From positions 58,804,501 to 58,868,500 of the forward strand of contig NC_092520.1 in the NCBI RefSeq assembly GCF_037038585.1: a DNA stretch of 64,000 bases. The letters are read 5' to 3'. The DNA comes from Patagioenas fasciata (lineage: Eukaryota > Chordata > Aves > Columbiformes > Columbidae). Position numbers and translations under genes: made by a program. The stretch's first letter is position 1, and each line of letters starts with the position of its first letter. Positions 1-63,659 of the stretch are shown one piece after another. The notes under the pieces were generated by a model, which searched no databases, was not told the origin of the DNA, and worked only from the letters and a program-made list of their open reading frames with translations.

Positions 1-399
1 AAAACGATCTAAAAGGTTTCAGGTATCATTCAAGCTTTCTGTTGTTAAATGCTTTCCTTAATTCTAGATGTCATTTTAGCCTTGTACTGCTCAAGAAATT
101 CTGTTAAAGGCCCATATGCTGTATACAGTTAGCACAGTGTGCCTGTGATACTGTTTAGCTGATGGGAATCTCAACAGAAAACATACCAGAAGTCTGCACC
201 TCTATATAAAACACCAAAAGCTGAGACAACAGGACCATAAAAGTCAGGAACAGCATAGGTTACGCTGTTCTTTGTCACCCACAGGAAAACAGAAAACAAA
301 AGGCCATTAGGTTGTACAGGACCTTGTAATTTTCTCCTGTGCTTCTTTTTCTCTTGTCAGTCTGGGTTGTCACATGATTGTTTCTATGGCCTTAAAGAG

Positions 400-582
400 A
401 GTCAGCAATAGCCCTGCTGAGGGGATATTCCACACCATGTGATGTCATACTCAGCATATAAAGCTGGAGGAAGAAGAAGGAAGGGGGGACATTTGGAGGG
501 ATGGTGTTTGTGTTTCCAAGTAACTGTGATGCGTGATAGAGCCCGGCTTTCCTGAAGATGGCTGAACCTGCCTGTACATGGG
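400..582 (+). mobile_element. 5' part of an interrupted ERV LTR
   Basis: This stretch resembles the LTR at 50430-50971: a GATATTCC stretch, a TGATGTCAT motif, CTCAGCATATAAAG as TATA box, then an A/G-rich block. It stops at ACATGGGAA, where a CR1 copy begins, and resumes at about 1428. The 5' end is not clear; LTR sequence may extend left of 400. It is an old non-coding viral relic with no viral gene attached. Confidence 0.6.
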
Positions 583-1427
583 AATCACAGAATGTTAGGG
601 ATTGGAAGGGACCTCAAAAGATCATCTAGTCCAATCCCCCTATCAGAGCAGGAACACCTAGATGAGGTTACACAGGAATGTGTCCAGGTGGGTTTTAAAT
701 GTCTCCAGAGAAAGAGTCTCCACAACCTCCCTGGGCAGCCTGTTTCAGTGTTCTATTACCCTCACTGAGAAGAAGTTTCGTCTCATATTTAAGTGGAAGC
801 TCTTGTGTTCCAGCTTGAACCCACTACCCCTTGTCCTACCACTGGTTGCCACTGAGAAGAGCCTGGCTCCATCCTTGTGACACTCACCCTTTATATATTC
901 ATAAACATTAATAAGGTCACCCCTCAGTCTCCTCTTCTCCTAACTAGAGCCCCAGCTCCCTCAGCCTTTCCTTATACGGGAGATGCTCCACTCCATCATC
1001 TTTGTTGCCCTGCGCTGGACTCTCTCCAGCAGTTCCCTGTCCTTCTCGAACTGAGGGGCCCAGAACTGGACACAATATTCCAGATGCGGTCCCACCAGGG
1101 CAGAGTAGAGGGGGAGGAGAACCTCTCTCGACCTACTAACCACCCCGCTTCTAATACACCCCAGGATGCCATTGGCCTTCCTGGCCACAAGGGCACAGCG
1201 CTGGCTCATGGTCATCCTGCTGTCCACCACGATCCCCAGGTCCCTTTCCCCTACACTGCTCTCTAATAGGTTGTTCCCCAACTTATACTGGAACCTGGGG
1301 TTGTTCCTGCCCAAACGCAAGACTCTACAGTTGCCCCTGTTATATTTCATTACATTTTTCCCCACCCAACTCTCCACCCTCTCCAGGTCTTGCTGGATGG
1401 CAGCACAGCCCTCTGGCATGCCAGCCA
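583..1427 (-). mobile_element. CR1 LINE, 5'-truncated, nested in an LTR
   Basis: On the plus strand it begins with the reverse complement of a CR1 3' end (AATCACAGAATGTTAGGG, then TTGGAAGGGACCT), so the element lies on the minus strand. Minus-strand translation of 961-1419 gives the C-terminal part of CR1 reverse transcriptase, with recognisable [26 protein letters not shown] and [10 protein letters not shown] segments. The copy lacks the catalytic RT core, endonuclease and ORF1, so it is dead. It splits the LTR segments at 400-582 and 1428-1616, so it inserted after that LTR. Confidence 0.9.
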
Positions 1428-1616
1428 GTGAATGAATCCCTTGTTTTGCTTTGCTTGCATGTGCAGCTTTTGCTTTACTTATTAAACTGTCTTTATCTCA
1501 ACCCAGGAGTTGTCTCACTTTTACCCTTCTGATTCTCTTCCCCATCCCATTGCAGGGTGCACTATGAGCGAGTGGCTGGGTGGTGCTCAGTTGCTGGCTG
1601 GGGTTAAGCTGCAACA
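1428..1616 (+). mobile_element. 3' part of the interrupted ERV LTR
   Basis: The sequence resumes with GTGAATGAATCCCTTG and carries a TATTAAACTGTC poly(A)-type signal near 1480. It shares the block TGTCTTTA.CTCA.CCCA..AGTT, CTTCCCCATCCCA and a GTTAA....CAACA end with the LTR at 50430-50971. The last bases (1615-1616) are the expected terminal CA. Confidence 0.7.
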
Positions 1617-4600
1617 TAATGTTACTTGCACAAGAACATTTGCATTCATAAATTTAAAAAGAAACAAAGCTGTGGTGTCTTACAAAATCTGACTAATTAA
1701 AAGCCTAAAAACCCCAAAGTGACTTTCATGTAACAGAATAAGCACTGTTGCAATGCTGACTGCTTCGGCGATCACCCTATTAACACAGCAGTCCTGTGAT
1801 TGCAGAAATGTAATATAACAAGAATCAGCGTGAAACTACATGAAGGAAGAAGGTGACATCTATGTTAAACCAAACCAGCTTTGGTCATCTATATTCACCA
1901 TCTCATTGATTGTTCTCCTGAACTCATACATTTACCCAATGAAGGGATGGCTGTCTCAGTTTCATGCATGTTTTTTGAACAGGACACATTATCTTGGCTT
2001 TGAATGGTCTCCAGCTAAAAAAAACGTCTCATGGAGGCGACATCTGCTGATTCCTCATCATTCTCTGTTATACCATTGCAAACCTCAGCTGTAAGTTAAT
2101 GAGAGAACTACATTTAAGCGTCTGTCTCATCTCCCCCATGTGTGGAAAAACACATCTAATTTTCTTAGGAAAGACGAATTTCTAGAAAATCACACTGCTG
2201 TTGGAAGACAACCTCCAATGATTTGGGTGATTCTGAATTAGGCATTCAGGAAAGGAATGCTTCCTATAGGGTCAACTGCCAGCTGTGTTGAGGGCCTGTA
2301 GTAGTCCTCAAGGCTCTTTCAACTGGGGATGTGTCACAGCCCAATACTGTCTGAGCAGGTTCTTTGAGATTTTCTACACAAGGGGGGTGTAATGTTTAAT
2401 ACCAAATCTCTTTTTTTGTAGGTATTTGATGTTACACAAGATTTTGATTTAGCAAGTGATCCAGTAATGAACTAAAATAGTAAGTGCAATACAGCACTTG
2501 CAATACAGAGTTGGATCACAATACAAACCCAATTGCCATTACCAATCCCTTTATGCTCACTGTTATGACACTGGGCATCCCAGTTTCCAGGGAGGAATAT
2601 GTGGGTTGAAACCAGCTCAAGTCAGCTGCTCTCATCAAAGTTCATTTTCTTGGTTGTTCAGCTTTTAAAATTTCAGGTTTGGCTGAGTCGCCTACACACT
2701 TCTCCACCCATGCTGTTTCTCTCCCTTAATTATCTCAAGCAAGGCTGTTTACACAACTCAAAACCCCAGTGGTGCAACTGGATATCTAAAACAAAGGTCA
2801 CCTTCAACACCCTTTGTGCCAAGTTCAGCTTTCATTACAATAACTGGTGGCCATTCCTTATAGTCTTCCCTGAGCTCATCATTCTTGTCCATCTGAGCCT
2901 TCTTTCATTGTAGGCATTTGTCACAGAGTGTGATACTCTTCTTTACTTCTTCTATTTAAAAAAAAAAAAAAAAAAGAAGGAAAAAAAAAAGGAAAAAAGG
3001 CAAACTCAAGAAACATTACTGTTTTTTAAAAGCAACCTATTAATAATTTGCCACAGAAGATCACCAGATGTTTGAGTTTCAGCTGGTACTGAACTTCAGC
3101 AGGAGGTTTTTGCTGAGGCTCATGTCTTTCTAAATGAACCCCACTTTCTTAAATGCTCAGGACTAATCAGTTCTTTTGAGCAGCACTATTGAGAAAGTGT
3201 TTAAAGCAATACATGAATAGCTCTCCATACTGATATCATTTCAGACAATTTTTAATAATTTTGTAAACAACAATGTAGTCTAAAACCTTCACCTGGGCCT
3301 CAAGAGTCTGTGATGGAGAACAATAAAGATTCATTAATTTTAGCTTCTGCTAACTCTGACATGCATATTTTATATATGATTAAGTGAGAGAGTAACAGCC
3401 AGCCATTGCTGATTAATGATCTTATCATTTTGTACGTATACAATGATCTCCTTGTTTTACATTTATGAAGGAATGAACATGTCAAACTGACCCAACCAGG
3501 TCACGTACATAACTTCATAAAGACAAAGCTGAAGATACATTCTCCACAAAGGAAGATTTGTTATCAAAACTAAAAGACAAGTACATGTTTTTCTCTCTGT
3601 GAAGAGTGTCAAAGTGCACACTGTGTATATCTGATACCTTCATCCACGCTGAACTGTTTTGTACTAATCAAAGAAAAAAAGTACTAGGATTGAACCTTCT
3701 CTGAAAATCCTTATGAAATGGATCCACCAAAAGACTTAGGCTTGTAGCTACCCAGGCACTTTGTGGTAGCCTCAGTACAGGGCCTGGTAACCAAAATCTT
3801 GATCCAGTAAACCCAGCTTCCCTGCCAGAGTGTGCTGTGGACCATGCACAGTGGTCAGGGCTCCCTGTGCAGTGCTGTCATCCCATGGTGTATTTAACTG
3901 TTCTGCAAGGGACCATTCCACTCTGCACCAGCACAAGCATGATGGAGGTAGCACAAGAACCTGTCCCAGGTAAATGCTCCCAGCTGCTTTTGTGGGATAG
4001 TCTTCAGCCAGATTTATTCCTTGATCTGCTCCACCATGAAGCCACACCAGCACAAGTGACTAGGGAAGCAGAATAACAAGAGACAATGGCCAAGAATCAC
4101 ACTGGAGGTGAGTAGGAAACTTGCTTCTGGAGAACTCATTTTTATTTACACTTACATGGGAATAACAAAAGCCAGTGTGAAGGGAAGGAAGACAAAAGGC
4201 AATAGCAGAAATTAGGTACATCTTGACATCCATCTCATTCAAGGACCATCTATCCTCATTATAACCTAGAAGTTAAATACTGAAGCTAACCTGGTCTCAT
4301 CAGGTGGGAATGAGAAGCAGTTTCTACTGAACACCTCGGTAATTAATGAACTCAGTCAGAATACTGAAGTGCCTCCCTTGCCTAACGTGATTTGATCAAA
4401 CACCTCCTCTCCCAGTCTAACTGGGAGGCTCATTCCTCCTCTCAACACATTGTAACTGAGGCAGGCTTGAAAAAAGACCTGAGTGGGTGAAATCTGTAAC
4501 CTAAGATAATTGCTTGCAACTAAAATTTAAAGAACTCTAGTGCTCAGCTCTACTTGATACTTTGCATGGAATCATTTGGTGCCAATTAGAGAACAAATGA

Positions 4601-7020
4601 AGCCCCCAGTATATCTCCATCCATGTCAACGCTTGTGTTAGCAGGATATTAGGTCATGTTGTCTCCTGTTCACTTTGGGATGCTTCCACCCAAAACAGAA
4701 ATGCTTGACTCAGAAAGAACCCTGCAGCAGGTAAAGCATTTAGTCTGCAGAAAGGTGCAAGCTCAGACAGAAAAGAGATTTGACTCCCAGCACCTGACTT
4801 TCAGGTGTAACATTGGGCAGAAGACATACCTCCAGCCTTCCTTATCTGAGGCACGTTAGGGCTGCATGTGAAATCAAAGGGGATGGTTGGCTCGGGCCTG
4901 TGTCCTGACAGGCCCAACCCACGAGCAAGGTGGGGAATTGCTCAGGGCTGTCACGACTGAAGCAGCTTTGCTGGTTCCCAGCAGACCCAGAAGCGCATTC
5001 GTATTGGGAGCATTCAGAGCAGAATCCCGGTGGAGCATCACCTGCCCACAGACATGGAGCCAACTGAGGACATCCACATGGTATCAGACCTAAAGCACAT
5101 TGCACAGTAGAGGAAGGATCGCTAGGGGAACAAGCAGCCCTGGTTTTCCTCGCTTTCATAGAGACCTACAAAATTGTATGAACCTCTGAAAACCCAAGTC
5201 CTGGGATGTGCCAGCAGCTCCTTACTCCTTCACTTTGGCTCAGCCCCCAGACTCAGATACAAACAGCTGAAATGATCCTTAATATGCAGATGTGAATCTA
5301 TTTAACGCAGCAAACCCAGATGAATTGCTGTACAAACTTAGATCCTGAGAGAGGCTAAACCATCAATGTAATGACCAAACCATATTGTCTCAAGAAGTTT
5401 TGTGACAAACTCTTGAGTTTTTAACATGGCAGCTCTACTTTTGCCTTTACTTTTGGGCAACAGCAACAGTATTACTCAGAGCAAAATAAAGCTCTATTTA
5501 TCAAAATACAGAAACTTAGATACAGTAAAAGTAATCAACATTGAGTGTGCATGTTACCATCATAAAATAAATACATTGCAAAATTATTGTAACAAGCTCT
5601 GTAAGCAAACTAAACACAAGAAACCTGAAAAGCTCAGAACTTAATGTAAAATTCCACAAATCTCTGTATGTTCAGTTCTGCAAAGGCTCCGTAAGATGCA
5701 CAAACTTAACCCTATGCCCTAAATGCAGCAATTGTACTCATACATTTAATACAGCATGGTTATGTCCTAAAGACTGTAACTGAAATTAGGTTTGCTTTCT
5801 CCTTTCATGATATTCCTTTAAAGTCTGTTATAAGACATTTGGCACACCTTCCTCAAATCTTGATTTTTCCTGCAGAACCTGCCCTGCTACTTGGCAGTAC
5901 ACATCACTGAGATGTACATATGCATACAATTTAGGTACCTGCTAATTAGATGAGTTGTTTGTGGTATAACTCTAAGACAAAGGCAACAGAACGGAGCAGA
6001 AATTTTCAAATTTTGTAATAAATGTTTCCAAATTGTAACATACAGCTTGTTTACCGAATGGGGTACGAAACATTTTGAGAATTTGATGTAGCTTAATGTC
6101 TCAAAATAGAATAGCAATATAATGTATTAGACTTCTGTTGATTTGAATATGCTGCCAGAAATACAAGCACCTCCCATTGCGATGCATTAGCAATGATACA
6201 CAGAAAGAAAACTGAACTCAAATGAGCAGTGAATTAAGTATTAAAAAAGTGAATAACCACCTTGTCAGAATAATTCTCTCCCCTGAAGTAAGATCACTCC
6301 ACGTTTTAGGTAATTCTAAAAATCTGAGTATGTCTGTCAGACACCAGCAGTATTCTAAGGAAGTCAAGCATATGGTATCTACACATCAAAATGTAAAATT
6401 TTGACTGCTATTTGAAAACCAAAAAGGGAAGCAGGTTGAGTTACACAGTAAGTACATATGGTACAGCTTTGATTTTTTTTTTTTTAATAATATGTATTTT
6501 TAAGGCACTGCTCTCCAGGTTTATTTTGGAACTTTATTTCCATAAAAATTCATAGATCTCTAAAGCCATTGATGAGCTGCAAGAGACTGCTGATGGTAGC
6601 CCACAAAATGTGGAAAATGCAAAATATACTACTATTTGCTAGCAGATACCCCCACGCTTCTGCTAAGAAAGAACAAATGTGAGGTCTAGTTCAATGAAGA
6701 TAAATGTGTGACAAACATTCAGTAATAATCTCATCAGACCCATGAAACAAAACCATTATACAGACAGAAAATTCTCAAAAGCCAAAATCCTCTTTGCTTT
6801 ACAGTTAACATATTAATGTATTCAGAAAAATTTCACCTTTTTCCCCCAATATAACTCTCTGAACAGAAATTTGCCTGAAGAAAGCAAAGTGATACCCAAG
6901 TAACCAACCAGTCTGTACCCCTATTGCTGGCTAAAATGGTTAAAAAGCCAGGTGTCAGACACTATAAACATCTTTTTGAAAGAAGTTCTGCAGATGTTTG
7001 AGTTCAGATACTCGACAGTT
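1617..7020. other. intergenic DNA, no supported gene
   Basis: AT-rich unique sequence. Every open stretch is short, lacks recognisable protein similarity and has no splice-linked partner. A purine-rich tract (A-run with AAGG interruptions) sits at 2957-3000. I see no RNA gene, exon or well-defined repeat here. Its position upstream of TPP2 suggests it is distal to the promoter. Confidence 0.6.
2957..3000 (+). repeat. A-rich/purine simple tract
   Basis: About 44 bases of almost pure purine, mainly A with GAAGG and GG interruptions. It may be an old poly(A) tail, but no parent element is recognisable upstream. Confidence 0.8.
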
Positions 7021-7282
7021 TGTAGGAAACAATCATCTTGCCAAAATAACAGGCTCACGCAGGATCTCTCGGCAAAGCCTATTTTATTAATGATTTTGCA
7101 AAACTGGGTGTCCTACCTAATGGTAAGTCCAGGAAACAGGGCAAAAAGCCCCTGCTTATATCCCCCCCCCAAATGCCGGCCGCAAATTCCCTCTCCTATT
7201 CCCCATTGGTTGGGTACTGCAGGGTTTGCAGACTAACTGAGGCCTGCCGCAGCTTACCTATCTCATTCATCTAATTCTAACA
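7021..7282 (-). mobile_element. 3' LTR of an endogenous retrovirus
   Basis: The 262-bp unit starts TGTAGGAAAC and ends TCTAACA on the plus strand, so both ends obey the TG...CA rule. Read on the minus strand it has, in order, a CCAAT box (about 7204), a GATATAAG TATA-like box (about 7160), an AATAAA poly(A) signal (about 7085) and the end at 7021. Directly before it on the minus strand is a polypurine tract, AAGGGGAGGGAG (complement of 7284-7295). This marks it as a 3' LTR with internal sequence at higher coordinates. No target-site duplication is obvious. I cannot name the family. Confidence 0.6.
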
Positions 7283-7871
7283 ACTCCCTCCCCTTATTGA
7301 TTTCTTTAAAATATGGATTCCTGACTCTTTGGCTACCCTTTCCCCTAGTTTAACTTTTTAAATACAGGAATCAGTTCACATTCTGGAATTAGTTCAAAGA
7401 GACTTTGCTTTACATTAAAGAGTCATAGTCAGATGTCTCTCAGTCCTCCCCTGGCTGGGGTCAGGTGCCCGGTCCCCAATGTGTAAAAACACCATTTTTT
7501 CCTGTAACGGTTCCTTACAAGCTCAGCTTTCTTTGTAAGCTTACACACAGCCACGGAGGCTAGAAACTAACTTCAAAATCCCTCTTCAAAGCTGAGATTC
7601 TCCCTTGAATTTCTTCACCAAAAATTTTATTAGGAGCTCGCCATAGCCTTTAGGTAGTCTTCGTAATTTTCCTCTTTGCCGAACAGCTGCACAAGCATCA
7701 AAGTCCCGTGCTACACACGACAAAAGCCACGTCACCCCACAGTAATGGAGACACAACGCTCCCGCAGGCACAGCAACCACGGAACAGGTTTTCATCCCCG
7801 ACAATGTTGGAACATTGGCTTTGCTTCTGACTTGGGAGGGTTTTGCGCACCCCCATGCTGCAGCACTGACA
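7283..7871 (-). mobile_element. possible decayed ERV internal remnant
   Basis: This stretch follows a polypurine tract and a 3' LTR on the minus strand, so at least its left part should be internal retroviral sequence. The longest minus-strand open stretch (7586-7804, 72 codons) has a hydrophobic start and a basic end. I cannot assign it to gag, pol or env. There is no intact viral gene. The assignment rests on context only. Confidence 0.35.
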
Positions 7872-8527
7872 CATCACAGAATCACAGAATGTTAGGGGTT
7901 GGAAGGGACCTCAAAATATCTAGTCGAATCCCCCTACCAGAGCAGGAACACCTAGATGAGGTTACACAGGAATGTGTCCAGGCAGGTTTTGAATGTCTCC
8001 AGAGAAGGAGACTCCACAACCTCCCTGGGCAGCCTGTTCCAGTGTTCTATTACCCTCACAGAGAAGAAGTCTCTTCTCATATTTAAGTGAAACCTCTTGT
8101 GTTCCAGTTTGAACCCACTACCCCTTGTCTTACCATTGGTTGTCACCGAGAAGAGCCTGGCTCCATCCTTGTGACACTCACCCTTTATAAACATTAATGA
8201 GGTCACCCCTCAGTCTCCTCCAAACTAAAGAGACCCAGCTCCCTCAGCCTTTCCTCATACGGGAGATGTTCCACTCCCTTCATCATCTTTGTGGCTCTGT
8301 GCTGGACCCTCTCCAGCAGTTCCCTGTCCTTCTTGAACTGAGAGGCCCAGAACTGGACACAATACTCCAGGTGTAGTCTCACCAGGGCAGCGTAGAGGGG
8401 AAGGAGAACTCTTGACCTATTGTAATACACCCCAGGATGCCATTGGCCTTTCTGGCCACAAGGGCACAGTGCTGGCTCACGGTCATCCTGCTGTCCACCA
8501 GGACCCCCAGGTCCCTTTCCCCAACAG
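7872..8527 (-). mobile_element. CR1 LINE fragment next to the TPP2 promoter
   Basis: It starts with ATCACAGAATCACAGAATG, the inverted CR1 3' end, followed by TTGGAAGGGACCT. Minus-strand frames show CR1 reverse-transcriptase tail segments ([47 protein letters not shown]) broken by frameshifts. The copy stops abruptly at about 8527, where GC-rich promoter DNA begins, so it forms the upstream edge of the TPP2 CpG island. Confidence 0.9.
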
Positions 8528-8680
8528 CGGTGAGGCGTGACCGAATCCCGAAGAGGCCGCAGCCGCCCCGCCCTTGGGCAAGCGGAGCTCGAATGTGCCC
8601 TCGGCGAACATCAGGGACTCCCGCCCTGCTCTCCCCGTCACCGCAGGACGTGGCCGCCGGGGACTCGTGCAGTGCAGTGC

Positions 8681-8770
8681 ACCGCCCCGCGCCGCCCCGC
8701 GCCGCCCCGCGCCGCCCCGCGCCGCCCCGCGCCGCCCCGCGCCGCCCCGCGCCGCCCCGCGCCGCCCCGC
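8681..8770. repeat. 10-bp GC-box tandem repeat, 9 units
   Basis: Nine head-to-tail copies of GCCGCCCCGC; the first begins with A instead of G. The complement of each unit contains GGGGCGG, an Sp1/KLF GC-box core, so nine potential sites lie about one helical turn apart. The array sits 311-400 bp upstream of the TPP2 start codon. All six frames are open through it, which creates meaningless Arg/Ala/Pro-rich frames. Confidence 0.95.
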
Positions 8771-8846
8771 GCGGCCGTGCTCTGCTCCCGCAGCAGCCCC
8801 TCGGGCCCGGCTGCCCGTCCCGTGCGTGGAGCACGTCGCTTCTCTC

Positions 8847-8851
8847 ATTGG
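8847..8851 (-). promoter_or_regulatory. inverted CCAAT box 1
   Basis: ATTGG within CTCATTGGCTG. It is the first of three ATTGG motifs in the TPP2 promoter and a probable NF-Y site. Confidence 0.6.
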
Positions 8852-8901
8852 CTGCCTCCACCGAGAGCCCCCTCCCCCCCGCCCAGCTCCGACGCGACCG
8901 T

Positions 8902-8906
8902 ATTGG
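8902..8906 (-). promoter_or_regulatory. inverted CCAAT box 2
   Basis: ATTGG inside the imperfect inverted repeat CGACCGTATTGGTCG, 55 bp downstream of the first box. Probable NF-Y site. Confidence 0.6.
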
Positions 8907-8964
8907 TCGGTTTAGCCCTGGCGCTCTCGCTCTGCGGGCCGCGAGAAGGTACGCCTCCCCGGGG

Positions 8965-8969
8965 ATTGG
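8965..8969 (-). promoter_or_regulatory. inverted CCAAT box 3
   Basis: ATTGG within GGGGATTGGTGG, 63 bp downstream of the second box and 112 bp before the start codon. Inverted CCAAT boxes binding NF-Y are, as I recall, the main elements of the human TPP2 promoter. Confidence 0.6.
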
Positions 8970-8981
8970 TGGTGCTGCACG

Positions 8982-8991
8982 GCGCATGCGC
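8982..8991. promoter_or_regulatory. NRF1-type palindrome
   Basis: GCGCATGCGC is a perfect 10-bp palindrome matching the NRF1 consensus. It lies 13 bp after the third CCAAT box. Its central ATG also opens a 6-codon upstream frame (8985-9005). Confidence 0.6.
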
Positions 8992-9080
8992 CTCCCGCCG
9001 GTCTAGCCTGTCCTCCCCCCACAGCCACCGCTGCCGGCCGCGCTCGTGTGTATAGGCGGCCCCGTCACTCCCTTCCCGAC

Positions 9081-58299
<49,219 letters not shown>

Positions 58300-59099
58300 A
58301 AAACCAACAATTGTAAACTTTAAGTGATTTTTATATGGGGCAGGACGTGAAAATATAAGTTTGACTTTTTATTGGAATGCATGCTTTCGTTACTGAATGC
58401 TGATTATTAAATTGTGTGTATTTATCAGTAAAGGTACCTGGGTACAGCTTAATACCTGTCAACCCATCTCCTGTCATCAGGGAGTTTCCTTATTGTGCAT
58501 CCCATTGCTGGCAATGGATGTGCCAGAACTGCCAACACCAAGGATTTGGAATTAGGCTGGAAAGGCTTCCTGCATGCATGTTAGGTTCTTAACTGTCACT
58601 TTTAACGACAAACCTGTAAAAGCTCTGTATTTTTTACAGTAAACTGAATTTTAACGTGTTTGATCTTTATTTCAATTGTATGAAGGCCTTAAAGCTACTG
58701 CAAGAGTAGCTAAAATCTTATTTATTAGACTAAAGTAACGGGACATCATTACCTGTATTGTTTGCAAGAGTTTACATTTAATTTTTTTTAAGAAAAATTC
58801 AACCTCTCAAATTGTTACAATGTGTAACTCAGAATTTCTGATGCATAGGTGCTCTTGTAAATCTTCATTTTGGAGTGATTTCAGGCAACTCAAAAAATCC
58901 ATGTGAAGTTGAGTATCAGGACAGGCTGATACATGTATAAAGGTGCCAGACAGTTAAATCTTGATCAGGTATTGTAAAGCTATACATATATGTTTAATAA
59001 TGTCAAAAATGTAAAACACAGCAGAATAAATGTGCAAAGTTGAAGATCAAAAAACACCATGTGCACTCTGATACTTTAAAATATTTTATCGTTAATAAA
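58300..59099 (+). other. TPP2: TPP2 3' UTR region with poly(A) signals
   Basis: No coding sequence. Possible plus-strand poly(A) signals are ATTAAA (58406-58411), AATAAA (59025-59030) and AATAAA (59094-59099). Use of the first gives a UTR of about 130 nt, of the later ones about 750-820 nt. Which are used cannot be told from sequence. Confidence 0.6.
58666..58726 (-). terminator. METTL21C: candidate METTL21C poly(A) signals
   Basis: TTTATT at 58666-58671 and 58721-58726 reads AATAAA on the minus strand. These are the nearest canonical signals that I see downstream of the METTL21C stop. They imply a 3' UTR of about 750-800 nt that would overlap a long TPP2 3' UTR. Confidence 0.4.
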
Positions 59100-59468
59100 A
59101 ACAAATAATTAAGCTAAAAATTGTACTGGTTTCTGAAAGAGTACAGAAATGAAAGTTGCTGAAAGAAAATACCTTACAAACAACAGAAGTTCAGTGCAGC
59201 CCAGAATATCAGTGCTTTGTTAAAGCCTTTTTACTAACTGTTGCTACTAACATTGTTCCTTCAGTGGAGTGAAATTGGTCTGTTTGAACAGGTTGTATGG
59301 ATCAGCCAGAGACAAATTGCTATATGCTTTGTCATAACTTGTAATGCAAAATTCAGATACAACTGCAACTTTACAAACATAAATGCACAGAAGGTGCACC
59401 GCAATGCTTCAGAACATTCCAAACTGCAAGGTGCTCCCATTAAATCAAAATTAGTAACAATTTCCTCT

Positions 59469-63649
<4,181 letters not shown>

Positions 63650-63659
63650 GGCAAAAGAG

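Noticed and set aside
961-1419. 152-residue minus-strand frame as a host gene
   Set aside because: It is the reverse-transcriptase tail of a truncated CR1 element.
2957-3000. Poly(A) tail of a processed pseudogene
   Set aside because: No retrogene-like coding sequence precedes it and no flanking duplication is evident. It is kept only as a simple purine tract.
8437-9055. Long Arg/Ala/Pro-rich open frames across the TPP2 promoter on both strands
   Set aside because: They arise from the GC decamer repeat and high GC content, run in several frames at once and include CR1 sequence. There is no protein similarity.
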